Positions 1 to 8,466 of a stretch of 64,000 nucleotides of DNA are shown in pieces. The notes under the pieces are model-generated. The model was not told the DNA's origin and did no database searches. It was given only the letters and a program-made list of their open reading frames with translations. The translations under genes were made by a program, and so were the position numbers. The first letter of the stretch is position 1; each line of letters opens with the position of its first letter. This DNA comes from Selenomonadales bacterium (GTDB taxonomy: Bacteria; Bacillota; Negativicutes; Selenomonadales; Selenomonadaceae), in the NCBI GenBank assembly GCA_900769615.1, contig CAAGHH010000012.1:1-64000 (forward strand). The letters run 5' to 3'.

Positions 1-240
1 TGAAGAACCTTGAAATGGCTCTTATTATCTTTTGGTTCACAAATCACTTCCGTGACCTGCAAAAAGAAATTGCCGATTGCTTATGTTGTTCATAACCAAT
101 CGATGTTTTTTTCGAAACTTTCGTTTCTAAACATCTGGCTTAATCATGTTGCATGATTATTCTGTATTGTTTAGTTTTCAGAGAACAATCTCCGCTATAT
201 CTGTCAGAACCTTTTAAATGTTCTTGCGTGATTCAGCTTC
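1..240 (-). other. rRNA operon leader (boxA/boxB-like region)
   Basis: Read on the minus strand, this stretch has the layout of a Firmicute pre-16S leader. A boxA-like antitermination motif (TGTTCTCTGAAAACT, 173-187) is followed by a perfect stem-loop (TAATCATG/CATGATTA, 141-159) and by further nested hairpins down to about position 20. No mature rRNA is reached before the window edge, so the operon must start left of position 1. Identification rests on the boxA motif, on the two strong promoters just upstream, and on the absence of any convincing coding sequence. Confidence 0.7.
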
Positions 241-243
241 TAT

Positions 244-272
244 ATCTTATCTCATTTGTCTTAACTTGTCAA
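244..272 (-). promoter_or_regulatory. rRNA operon promoter P2
   Basis: TTGACA (267-272) and TAAGAT (244-249) are separated by exactly 17 bases on the minus strand. It lies upstream of the boxA-containing leader and about 120 bases downstream of a second promoter, the tandem arrangement usual for rrn operons. Confidence 0.75.
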
Positions 273-364
273 GAACTTTTTTAATTTCTTTTTTCAAGTC
301 AACACTATGAAATTTTGTCCCAGCGTCGCGACTTATCAGGTGCTGTTCGCTAGCGACTTGTATT

Positions 365-393
365 ATATTACACACTTTAATGCTTGTTGTCAA
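365..393 (-). promoter_or_regulatory. rRNA operon promoter P1
   Basis: TTGACA (388-393) and TAATAT (365-370) have a 17-base spacer on the minus strand. It is the upstream member of a tandem pair directed at the rRNA leader. Confidence 0.75.
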
Positions 394-452
394 TAGTTTT
401 TTAGAAAAAATAAAATATCGGTGGCAGAAATTATCATATTTATAGTAAAACA

Positions 453-499
453 CAGCAAAACCCTCCGTTAGGCAAATTGCCTATCAGAGGATTTTGCTG
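453..499 (-). terminator. terminator of the beta-glucan operon
   Basis: A long imperfect inverted repeat (arms CAGCAAAACCCTC and GAGGATTTTGCTG) lies directly after the GH9 gene. The T-run that follows is short, but the position between the operon end and the rRNA promoters fits a terminator. Confidence 0.6.
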
Positions 500-550
500 C
501 ATTTCAATGTTTAAAGTTTTTTATGAAGCAACATAACAAAAATATCAGAA

Positions 551-2347
551 TTATTTTGTTATGCTGGGGAAAGCTCGTTTAAGCTTGATATTATCTGCAG
601 TGAGATTGACCGGCTTAGCAAACCAAGCCAAAGCATAGGCCGCCGTGCCAGTATAATCAATAGCATATTCGTTAGTTGACCACGACATAAGCACATCTAA
701 ATATGACTTGGCTATTGCTACATGACCACTTTCTAAATACTTAGTTTGATCTGGATCGCCACCAGATACTGCATTCGGACCACCTACCAATAGTCCTGGC
801 ACATAAGCTCCCGTGCTCTCATGAATACGATTATGCGGATGCTCTGGCGGGTTATCGCCAACACCAGTTAAAAAGCTCTTATCAAGCGAATTACGACCAA
901 ACATATAATGTATTTGGGCCAAAGCACCATCAACGTACTCTTGACGTGGCTCAATCTGATAAGCCATCAGCAGCATATCTCCTTGCGTCAACGCATTTTT
1001 AGTTGACGCCCAAGTATATTCATTCTTTGCTAAAGAGCAGTTAAAACCATCAGCCGAAATTTTATTGACAACCTTATCAGCATAATCAATAAAAGCCTTT
1101 TTCACTGCTGCTCGCAAATTTTGATTAACGCCATCAGTCTTTAGAAATGCAAACTGTGCTAATGCCAACGTGTTATCCCAAGTAAAGAAACCTGGTTCAT
1201 TGCTCATACGATCACTGTTCTTTAAAAGGAATGTTTCGTACTTTTTGTCACCAGTAGTACGCAGCATTTCCGCAGCAAACCACAATCTCTCTTCAAGATC
1301 CGTATTCTTGTTATAAGGACCAGAACCACTTTCCTGTCCTTCATCAACCCTGTATATTGGATTTGGTGTATTTTCCAGATACTGCCAGACTTTCCGCGCA
1401 TCATTCATGAGCTTTTTCGCATAACCACCATCAAGCTCTTTATAAACCCGCGCCCCTATGGCTAAACTAGCACCATACATAGCCGTACTTGAAGTACAGG
1501 TACTAAAAATATATCTATCCTGTGTATCAGTATCTGGCGATTTATCAAACCCAGGCCACTGCATACCGGAAACTTTATGAAAGGTGCTGCCATCTTTGCG
1601 TTGCATCTTTTTTAAAAAATTCAATTCATATTTAACTTCATTCAAAACATCCGGCAGTTTGGCCTCAGCTTTTACACCCTCAGGAAAAAGCAGCTGACCT
1701 TTGGTGAAATGATCCGGATGGGCTTCATAAGCTAGCATTAACTCAGCAGCAACTAGTGCTCCAGTTGTTGTATATTTACCATAATCGCCAGCATCATACC
1801 AGCCGCCACTAACATCGACTATATCACCTTTTTTATTAAGCTTATCCGAGAAATAAACCTTAGCCTTTTTATCCTGCAGGTGTCCTTTCTTAATCTCTAG
1901 CCCAGTTACATCCTTATCGTTAAACGGATTACCTGAACGTGAAAGAGTATATGAGCGCCAAGTTTGTACTGCCGGCACGGCATAAACATTGTCACCAATT
2001 TCAAAATCGTAAGACTCACGATTACCTACTTTAAGTTTATATGTACCTGGTGTTTTTAATGCCGAAAAATCCGCCTTTCGCAACGTTTCCTCAGACATTG
2101 CATCCTTCTTTGCTGCCGTTAAATCACCTGTAAATACAACTTTATTGCTTTTAGTATCAACGATTGAAAATTTAGTATCACCGGTATCAGTAACCATTGC
2201 TACCTTAGACCGACCCGTAAGATAACCAACCTGATCGACATGCATTCCAGCATCGGCCGCCTCTGCTAAGGCTCCTCCTTCGCCGTATGCAGCAATCATA
2301 GCAATTCCTGCCAGCACCAGCTGACAAAGTCTTTTTTTGCTGCGCAT
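551..2347 (-). CDS. secreted GH9 endoglucanase/cellodextrinase
   Basis: This is a glycoside hydrolase family 9 protein (598 residues) that should cleave beta-1,4-glucosidic bonds in cellulose, cellodextrins or mixed-linkage glucans. An N-terminal signal peptide (about residues 1-31) is followed by an Ig-like CelD_N domain (about 33-118) and the (alpha/alpha)6 catalytic domain. The GH9 signatures are present: GGWYDAGDYGKY with the two catalytic-site aspartates near residue 187, HPHNR in the C-terminal third, and the general-acid Glu in NEYAIDYTG close to the end. No carbohydrate-binding module, dockerin or SLH domain is visible, so it is either free or periplasmic. It is the last gene of the cellobiose PTS operon. 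The start has a GGAGA ribosome site. Confidence 0.9.
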   Translation of the reverse strand: MRSKKRLCQLVLAGIAMIAAYGEGGALAEAADAGMHVDQVGYLTGRSKVAMVTDTGDTKFSIVDTKSNKVVFTGDLTAAKKDAMSEETLRKADFSALKTPGTYKLKVGNRESYDFEIGDNVYAVPAVQTWRSYTLSRSGNPFNDKDVTGLEIKKGHLQDKKAKVYFSDKLNKKGDIVDVSGGWYDAGDYGKYTTTGALVAAELMLAYEAHPDHFTKGQLLFPEGVKAEAKLPDVLNEVKYELNFLKKMQRKDGSTFHKVSGMQWPGFDKSPDTDTQDRYIFSTCTSSTAMYGASLAIGARVYKELDGGYAKKLMNDARKVWQYLENTPNPIYRVDEGQESGSGPYNKNTDLEERLWFAAEMLRTTGDKKYETFLLKNSDRMSNEPGFFTWDNTLALAQFAFLKTDGVNQNLRAAVKKAFIDYADKVVNKISADGFNCSLAKNEYTWASTKNALTQGDMLLMAYQIEPRQEYVDGALAQIHYMFGRNSLDKSFLTGVGDNPPEHPHNRIHESTGAYVPGLLVGGPNAVSGGDPDQTKYLESGHVAIAKSYLDVLMSWSTNEYAIDYTGTAAYALAWFAKPVNLTADNIKLKRAFPSITK

Positions 2348-2377
2348 GATAACAAATCTCCTATTTTTAGTACCCTA

Positions 2378-3157
2378 TTATTCAGCCGACGGCGTATATT
2401 TAATCCACTGATATTCAGCTGTTAGTGGAATATTTTCATCATTAAAGGCCTTCAGCCAGGTATCAACGCCCTTGCCACACCAAGCATTCATCATAATCTT
2501 TCCTTTAGTGCAAGGCAGGTTCTCTCCTTCACGACGGAATACTTCTTTGCCATCGACATACCATATAATCGCATTTTTATGCCACTCAAAAGCATACGTG
2601 TGAAAGTCTTCTGAGGCATCAAATCCTAGATCTATCATCTTTTCATGTCCGCCAACACCATTACGGAAATAATTGAGCTGTACCTTGGTAGTATCCTTTC
2701 CTAATACCTCAAAATCAATTTCATCCCACGGATTGCCATCGGTCGGTCCCGTATACGTAAAGAATGACGATACGCAGCCATCATTTTTTATAGCCTTCAT
2801 ACTAACTTCATAACGACCATAACCATAAAATTGTTTACTGCGATATTCACCACCAGAATAAGGAACTTTGCTCTGCTTGTCATCAGCGTCAATAATAAGC
2901 TGCATCGTGCCATCTTCAAAAGTTACATTTTCTTTATGCCAAAAAACATTGAACGGATCGCCATTAGTCCAGCCATCTGATGCTTCAAATATCGGCGATG
3001 AACCATTTTTCAAATCAGCCGTAAAAGCATCACTAGCTTGCGTTTCTGTTGCTGGGCTGGCATAAGAAACAGCTGCGTAATCCGTTATCAGCGAAGCTGC
3101 GGGCATAGCCATTGCTGCTAATACACCCGCGATTAAAATTTTCTTGCGAATACTCAT
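2378..3157 (-). CDS. secreted GH16 lichenase (beta-1,3-1,4-glucanase)
   Basis: This GH16 enzyme should cut mixed-linkage beta-glucan such as lichenan or cereal glucan. The catalytic motif DEIDFEVLGKD (Glu-x-Asp-x-Glu) is followed by the DTTKVQLNYF segment characteristic of bacterial lichenases. A signal peptide covers about the first 35 residues. The reading frame can open at a GTG at 3166, but the ATG at 3157 has a well-spaced AAAGG and gives a cleaner signal peptide, so I use it. It lies between the phospho-beta-glucosidase and the GH9 gene with short gaps, so the three are probably co-transcribed. It is a compact single-domain enzyme of ordinary family size. Confidence 0.9.
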   Translation of the reverse strand: MSIRKKILIAGVLAAMAMPAASLITDYAAVSYASPATETQASDAFTADLKNGSSPIFEASDGWTNGDPFNVFWHKENVTFEDGTMQLIIDADDKQSKVPYSGGEYRSKQFYGYGRYEVSMKAIKNDGCVSSFFTYTGPTDGNPWDEIDFEVLGKDTTKVQLNYFRNGVGGHEKMIDLGFDASEDFHTYAFEWHKNAIIWYVDGKEVFRREGENLPCTKGKIMMNAWCGKGVDTWLKAFNDENIPLTAEYQWIKYTPSAE

Positions 3158-3190
3158 CTTTATCACCTTTACTCTTAAAACACTTTTATA

Positions 3191-4615
3191 TCAATCAATA
3201 CTCAAATCTTCACCATTACTCTTAATCACTTTTTGATACCAGTAAAAAGATTTCTTAGGCGAACGCTTTAATGTTCCTTCGCCTTTGTTATTTTTATCAA
3301 CATAGATAAAACCATAACGCTTTTCCATCTCACCCGTACTAGCCGACACAAGATCAATTGGTCCCCACGGACAGTACCCCATGAGTGCTACCCCATCTTC
3401 TTCAATAGCCAGCTTCATCTGTGCGATGTGTTCAGCAAAGTATTTGATCCGTTCATCATCATGCACCATACCATCAGCAGCTGGCTTCTCATGCAAACCT
3501 ATACCGTTTTCAACTATCATCATCGGCAGCTCATACCGCTCTGAGATTACTGCTAGCATATATCTAAGACCTACCGGATCAATCTGCCAGCCCCAGTCCG
3601 AGGCTTTAACATAGGGATTTGGTACTTCTTTGCCGATATGATCCTTACCATTCTCATCATAAGCACTAACAAAGCTCATATAATAAGAAAGTGCAAAATA
3701 ATCAACCTTGCCTTGCTCCAAAAGTGCTAAATCACCCGGTTCAATCTTGATATTGTAGCCTTTGTTTTCCCATTCTTTTAAAATATAAGCCGGATAATGA
3801 CCACGGCACTGTACATCCGCAAAATAAAAGGTTCGATCCATTTCTTTTAATGCTGCTAACTGATCCATAGGTTTGCAGGTTGCTGGATATACCGGTGACA
3901 TTGCCATCATACAACCAATTTCAAAGTCAGGATTTATTTTATGCCCTTCCACAACAGCTATAGCCGAGGCCAAGAACTCATGATGAGCCACCTGATAAAG
4001 CGTCTCATACCGATTTTCCCCATCCTCATAAACGATGCCTGAATTGGTAAAAGGAGCAAATGTTTCGTCTACATTGCGCTGATTGTTGATTTCATTGAAT
4101 GTCATCCAATATTTTACCTTGTTTTTATAACGCTTAAAGCAAGTAACCGCAAAACGGACAAACATATCTACCAGCTTACGATTGCGCCAGCCACCATATT
4201 TTTTTACCAAATTATAGGGCATTTCAAAATGCGATAACGTTATAACTGGCTCCATATTATACTTATGCATCTCGTCAAACAGATCATCATAAAACTGTAA
4301 GCCAGCTTCGTTTGGCTCTAGCTCATCACCATTAGGGAAAATCCGCGTCCAAGCAATACTGGTACGAAAACATTTAAAACCAAGTTGTGCTAAAAGTGCA
4401 ATATCTTCCTTATAATGATGATAAAAGTCAATTGCGTCGTGATTAGGATATATTTTGCCAGGCAAAACACCATCCGTTATTTCACGAGGCTTATTGGGGC
4501 CACCAACGGTCATGACATCAGCAACACTTATGCCCTTGCCGCCTTCCTGCCAGCCACCTTCAAGTTGATGAGCAGCAACCGCGCCGCCCCAAAGAAAACT
4601 TTTAGGAAAACTCAT
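3191..4615 (-). CDS. GH1 6-phospho-beta-glucosidase
   Basis: This cytoplasmic family 1 enzyme (474 residues) should hydrolyse cellobiose-6'-phosphate delivered by the PTS into glucose and glucose-6-phosphate. The N-terminal FLWGGAVAAHQLEGG, the acid/base TFNEIN and the nucleophile in IVENGIG are all visible. Near the C-terminus SAST-GEMEKRYGFIYVD carries the Ser/Lys/Tyr set that phospho-beta-glucosidases use to hold the sugar phosphate, which separates it from plain beta-glucosidases. Its start overlaps the end of the IIA gene by four bases (ATGA), indicating translational coupling. Names used for such genes include bglA, celF and ascB; I cannot choose one. Confidence 0.9.
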   Translation of the reverse strand: MSFPKSFLWGGAVAAHQLEGGWQEGGKGISVADVMTVGGPNKPREITDGVLPGKIYPNHDAIDFYHHYKEDIALLAQLGFKCFRTSIAWTRIFPNGDELEPNEAGLQFYDDLFDEMHKYNMEPVITLSHFEMPYNLVKKYGGWRNRKLVDMFVRFAVTCFKRYKNKVKYWMTFNEINNQRNVDETFAPFTNSGIVYEDGENRYETLYQVAHHEFLASAIAVVEGHKINPDFEIGCMMAMSPVYPATCKPMDQLAALKEMDRTFYFADVQCRGHYPAYILKEWENKGYNIKIEPGDLALLEQGKVDYFALSYYMSFVSAYDENGKDHIGKEVPNPYVKASDWGWQIDPVGLRYMLAVISERYELPMMIVENGIGLHEKPAADGMVHDDERIKYFAEHIAQMKLAIEEDGVALMGYCPWGPIDLVSASTGEMEKRYGFIYVDKNNKGEGTLKRSPKKSFYWYQKVIKSNGEDLSID

Positions 4616-4941
4616 GCCTTTACCTCTTTTTCACCATCAAGACGTTTGTAGACGTCTATAAATTCTTGCGCAATAATTTTAAATGCCTCTGCACTCATTA
4701 ACTGATCTTCAGCATGTAAAATCAAAAGATTAACCACCGTATTTTTGCCTTCAGCTTCCTGCTGCAAAAGGCCATTATGGGCATCATGACCTTCAATAAA
4801 GGTGTCTTCACCTTCTTTTAAAAGTTGCTGTGCCCGCGAATAATTGCCTTGCTTAGCCTCATTAATAGCTTCAATGTAACAGCTGCGAGCCGTACCGACT
4901 GCCGAAATTATCTGAAATGCTGTTAATTCTAAACCTTCCAT
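4612..4941 (-). CDS. celC: PTS cellobiose/lactose-family EIIA
   Basis: This is a small all-helical EIIA of the lactose/N,N'-diacetylchitobiose family (109 residues). It passes phosphate from HPr to the IIB protein. The phosphorylated histidine is His76 in LLILHAEDQLM, and the C-terminal Asp in AEDQ matches the metal-binding position of the trimeric family. It sits between IIB and the phospho-beta-glucosidase. The lactose/cellobiose superfamily does not reveal the sugar by itself; the neighbouring beta-glucanases make cello-oligosaccharides the likely substrate. Confidence 0.9.
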   Translation of the reverse strand: MEGLELTAFQIISAVGTARSCYIEAINEAKQGNYSRAQQLLKEGEDTFIEGHDAHNGLLQQEAEGKNTVVNLLILHAEDQLMSAEAFKIIAQEFIDVYKRLDGEKEVKA

Positions 4942-4956
4942 ACGTACCTCCAGTTA

Positions 4957-5259
4957 TCAGGAATTCATCAATTTGCGGGCAAAATCAAGTGCCCCCTTGC
5001 CATCCATACGACCATACATCCGCATATCAATAGCATCTACTGGCACGCCTGGCAATTCTGCTGCAATCTTGTTTTTCGAGAAGCGAATCTGTGGTCCAAG
5101 CAAAACCACATCCGCATCGGCTGCTTTAGAAGCAGCTTCCGCCGCCGAAAAAGCATCAATCTCACATTCAAAATTATCAGCCTTAGCAGCTTCTTTCATT
5201 TTCTTTACTAACATGCTCGTTGACATTCCTGAAGCACATAATAAAACAATTTTTTTCAT
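4957..5259 (-). CDS. celA: PTS cellobiose-family EIIB
   Basis: EIIB (100 residues) carries the phosphocysteine that donates phosphate to the incoming sugar. Cys8 lies in the LLCASGMSTS P-loop typical of the family, and the LLGPQIRF segment is also conserved. It is encoded as a separate protein directly before EIIA, while the EIIC gene lies upstream with the porin gene in between. Confidence 0.92.
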   Translation of the reverse strand: MKKIVLLCASGMSTSMLVKKMKEAAKADNFECEIDAFSAAEAASKAADADVVLLGPQIRFSKNKIAAELPGVPVDAIDMRMYGRMDGKGALDFARKLMNS

Positions 5260-5302
5260 AATAACTCTCCCCTATAACTTTAAACAAACACTAAATCATT
5301 TA

Positions 5303-6802
5303 TTAAAAATGAAAATCTACCTGCGTACGGATAAAATTACGATGGTAAGATTCATTCTTATGACCATAAAGTGTATTCTGAGCAGTAGCATATTCATACA
5401 TAGTTTCCCACTCAACATTCTTTACTGGTACATATTTAAAGCCAACTACCCAGCCATGCGACCCCGGCTGCAAAAGTCCCCACTCTTTATCACCAAAGAT
5501 GCCAACGAGTCCGTTAGTGTTTTTAGCATAATTATAATAACGGGTATAAAGCTGGAATGAACCTGGATCATTTATGTTAGACCAACGATAGTTCAGGCGC
5601 AATGCTAAATAATCATGTTTATCATATTTAGTCTCGGTATATCCATTAGCGCCATATTCACCTACAACATAATCGGCAGCATTAGTCTTAGCATAATCGC
5701 CAATCAGGCAAATATTTCTCAGTGGATTCCACATCGCACTTAAAACAAAACCATACGAACCGGCTGTATTTTGATACTCAGAATAACTGTCTACCTGTTC
5801 GAGCTTACCCTCTATATCAGCCTTGCCTGTTAATCCGTCAGTATAGTATATGGTAAATCCATTACTATTATCTTTATTAAATTCACCATAACTGTAATCG
5901 CCAGAAGCATTGCCATACCATTTAAACTCTCCGCCGCCTTTTAATGATCCGTGTAAATCCTTTATAGTTATATCTGAGCCTTTTACTTTAAATGTAGTCG
6001 TTTTATCATACGGATTGGTTCCCAGCGTATCATAGCGACCTTTATTTACTTTGGCAAAAGCTGCATTTATCTGCAAGCCATGACCAATCTGCCCCTGTAC
6101 GCCAGCACCATAAATACCAAAATTATACCCCTTATCTGTAGGCGTCATATAAAAAGCTGAAGCTCTGAGCCCAGTTTTATTTACTGGATAATCTACCACT
6201 ACACCATCAGATTCATTACCAAAGAGTATGTTCTGGAAACCTAAGCCACGCCATTTACGACCTGCTTCTATATGTAAATCTTTACCAATTACACCATCGG
6301 CCCAAATGCGCTGAATTACGCCATCCTCATCATCATCATGTGCATTATGATACTTCATTTCACCAGCAGCATTTACATATTTAGCATAACGCTGATTGGT
6401 TTCACTCTGAAAATTAAAGCTCCACTTATCGTTAACCTTAAGTTTACCATGCAAATCCAAATAAGTATGACGGTTATCATTACGATCAACATAGCCTTTT
6501 ATATTATCATTATCCCATGCCAAGCGTCCAAAGCCTGAAATCTGCACCCGACTTAATTCTTTATTGACATTGCTGCTTATACCTTTAAGCTGTTTTTTCT
6601 GACTTTTAGTCTGATTCTTGAGCTGCTTATTTTCCTGTTTCAAAGTCTTAAGTTCTTTAGCTAACTGCTGTTGCTGGGCTTCTAGCGCTGCTATTCTGCT
6701 ATCAGTATCATTAGTTTGTGGATCAGCTAAACAAGTTCCCGTAAGCCCTATAGTGAGACCTAATAGAATTGCAGTTGTTTTTTTCTTATTAACTCCTGTC
6801 AT
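5303..6802 (-). CDS. outer-membrane beta-barrel porin with coiled-coil N-terminus
   Basis: A signal peptide (about the first 25 residues, ending near CLADPQ) is followed by a Gln/Lys-rich heptad region (AALEAQQQQLAKELKTLKQENKQ) that should form a coiled coil, and then about 400 residues of alternating, aromatic-rich strands ending in QVDFHF, a typical outer-membrane barrel C-terminus. The barrel resembles the SLH porin at 19322-20716 in wording (GRxWRGLGxQNxLFGxESDG, VPxKNVEWETM, RTQxDFHF), but this protein has no SLH domain. I use the ATG at 6802 because GAGAAAAGAGG precedes it; an upstream GTG at 6832 has no such site. Its place inside a PTS operon suggests a role in letting cello-oligosaccharides cross the outer membrane. 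Confidence 0.85.
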   Translation of the reverse strand: MTGVNKKKTTAILLGLTIGLTGTCLADPQTNDTDSRIAALEAQQQQLAKELKTLKQENKQLKNQTKSQKKQLKGISSNVNKELSRVQISGFGRLAWDNDNIKGYVDRNDNRHTYLDLHGKLKVNDKWSFNFQSETNQRYAKYVNAAGEMKYHNAHDDDEDGVIQRIWADGVIGKDLHIEAGRKWRGLGFQNILFGNESDGVVVDYPVNKTGLRASAFYMTPTDKGYNFGIYGAGVQGQIGHGLQINAAFAKVNKGRYDTLGTNPYDKTTTFKVKGSDITIKDLHGSLKGGGEFKWYGNASGDYSYGEFNKDNSNGFTIYYTDGLTGKADIEGKLEQVDSYSEYQNTAGSYGFVLSAMWNPLRNICLIGDYAKTNAADYVVGEYGANGYTETKYDKHDYLALRLNYRWSNINDPGSFQLYTRYYNYAKNTNGLVGIFGDKEWGLLQPGSHGWVVGFKYVPVKNVEWETMYEYATAQNTLYGHKNESYHRNFIRTQVDFHF

Positions 6803-6847
6803 TGTTTTTCCTCTTTTCTCTCTATCATTCACATTTTTACTATCATT

Positions 6848-8176
6848 TTAAGCCTTAGTGCCTTCAGCCTCAGCATTATCAGCTTCAGCTTCTTCTTTCA
6901 AGAAAGCTTTATCCTGCGCTCTGACAAATGGGAAATAAATTGCCGTTGCCATGATAAGATTTATTATCTGCACTACCGCGCCCTGCCAGCCATCAAGCAA
7001 GAAACCGGCAATAACTGGCGGCGTCGTCCAGGGAACCTGCACCGCACTAAATGGCGCCATAAAACCACTTGTAATAGCAAAATAAGTAGTAAACAAAGCC
7101 AGTAATGGAACCAGCGTAAACGGTATCAAAAGATACGGATTAAATACTATCGGCAAGCCAAAAATTATTGGTTCATTAATATTAAACAAGCCAGGTACAA
7201 AAGCCATTCTCATCAGCGATTTTAATTGCTGTGACTTAGCAGTTATAAGACCTGCTATCAAAAGTCCTAATGTAAGTCCACAGCCGCCACTTTTAACAAA
7301 CACATCATTTATCTGACAAGTAATTATTTTAGCCTGTGGGTTATTCACCAGACTCATGCCAATATCGATTAAGTGCTGATTATCTAACGAATTAGCAATA
7401 AGCAACGGTCCAACTACACCGCCAACTACGTTTGGTCCATGAATACCAGCCCAGAACAAGATACTTTGCAAACCTACAATAATTGTGCCGCCGGCTAACG
7501 AATCCGAAACTGCCTGCAATGGCGTTTGAATAACTTTAAAAATAAGTTCCGGCAAAGTCGTTGCACCTACATAATGGCAAAGACCATACATCACCGAAGC
7601 ACACGTAAAGAAAATCATGCCTGGTACTAAAGCGGTAAAAGCCTTCGCTACGCCTTGCGGTACTGAATCTGGCATTTTTATTCCAATGTTATTTTTCTCA
7701 CAGTAACAAAATATTTTAGCCACAAAAAATGAAATCAATATAGCGGTAATAACGCCATTGCTGCCAGCCCATGCCTTCGGGATAATATCGCCAACGGTTT
7801 CCCCGCCTTTAGTTATCAGTGCTGGAGGCATTAATATCAAAAAACTCGACAGAGCCAAAATTGAAGCCATCACAGCATCGCAGCCCTCATTTTCCACATA
7901 TTTGTACGTAATAGCTAAAACAACGATAATTGCTAACACGCCAAAAGTACCACCCGCTACTGCATTTAAAGGTGCTGTCCAATCATTGCCAAAAATTGAA
8001 GCCATAAATTCGGTATAACCTGGTACTGGCAAATTAGCCAATAACAAAAATACTGAACCACAAATAGTAAATGGTGTTGTCATGATAAAGCCATCACGCA
8101 AAGCCGCAACTGCTTTTATCTGGGCAAAATTCCCCATGATTTCGATAAAATTATCGAACATCTTTTGCTTGTTCAT
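6848..8176 (-). CDS. celB: PTS cellobiose-family EIIC permease
   Basis: This 442-residue multi-span protein is the membrane channel of a lactose/cellobiose-family PTS. The opening (FIEIMGNFAQIKAVAALRDGFIMTTPF) and the central motifs INEPIIFGLPIVFNP and FWAGIHGPNVV are characteristic. It is the first gene of the beta-glucan operon, preceded by an AGAGGAAAAG ribosome site and a promoter at 8268-8296. The permease carries no A or B domain, and both are encoded downstream beyond the porin gene. Confidence 0.92.
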   Translation of the reverse strand: MNKQKMFDNFIEIMGNFAQIKAVAALRDGFIMTTPFTICGSVFLLLANLPVPGYTEFMASIFGNDWTAPLNAVAGGTFGVLAIIVVLAITYKYVENEGCDAVMASILALSSFLILMPPALITKGGETVGDIIPKAWAGSNGVITAILISFFVAKIFCYCEKNNIGIKMPDSVPQGVAKAFTALVPGMIFFTCASVMYGLCHYVGATTLPELIFKVIQTPLQAVSDSLAGGTIIVGLQSILFWAGIHGPNVVGGVVGPLLIANSLDNQHLIDIGMSLVNNPQAKIITCQINDVFVKSGGCGLTLGLLIAGLITAKSQQLKSLMRMAFVPGLFNINEPIIFGLPIVFNPYLLIPFTLVPLLALFTTYFAITSGFMAPFSAVQVPWTTPPVIAGFLLDGWQGAVVQIINLIMATAIYFPFVRAQDKAFLKEEAEADNAEAEGTKA

Positions 8177-8267
8177 TTCTTTTCCTCTCTCATTTTCAAT
8201 TCCTTAATTAAACTAACCATCAGCAGCCGCCGGCGACCGCCGATGTACCTTTTCTTAAGGTATTTTT

Positions 8268-8296
8268 AATATAACTCTTTGCAAAATGATTAACAA
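8268..8296 (-). promoter_or_regulatory. promoter of the beta-glucan operon
   Basis: TTGTTA (8291-8296) and TATATT (8268-8273) are 17 bases apart on the minus strand, 92 bases before the EIIC start codon. Two identical octamers sit just upstream (see repeat 8320-8369). Confidence 0.5.
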
Positions 8297-8319
8297 TCTG
8301 TAGCAATCAATACGAAACG

Positions 8320-8369
8320 CCGTTACATTTTTCATTCTATAAACAAATCAGCTATGTAGCACCGTTACA
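8320..8369 (-). repeat. paired TGTAACGG direct repeats, possible operator
   Basis: The octamer TGTAACGG (minus strand) occurs at 8320-8327 and 8362-8369, a spacing of 42 bases or about four helical turns, directly upstream of the operon promoter. The position fits an activator site, perhaps for the RpiR protein encoded next door. Confidence 0.4.
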
Positions 8370-8411
8370 CAACTACTATAAATTTTATGATTTTTCTGTC
8401 TTTTAATAGTA

Positions 8412-8451
8412 AAACCGATCTGCCAATTTCAATATATTGACAGACCGGCTT
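8412..8451 (-). terminator. terminator after the RpiR gene
   Basis: An imperfect hairpin with arms around CCGGTCTGTCAAT and ATTGGCAGATCGG is followed on the minus strand by TTTTA. It separates the whiA-rpiR gene group from the beta-glucan operon. Confidence 0.6.
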
Positions 8452-8466
8452 ATAAGTTAATATTAA

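Noticed and set aside
247..453. 68-codon open frame on the minus strand
   Set aside because: It covers both rRNA promoters, has biased low-complexity composition and no ribosome site.
4973..5560. 195-codon plus-strand frame
   Set aside because: Antisense shadow across EIIB and the porin C-terminus; the minus-strand frames encode recognised proteins.
8310..8330. Catabolite-repression (cre) site near the beta-glucan promoter
   Set aside because: TGTAACGGCGTTTCG lacks the central CG at the required position of the cre consensus.
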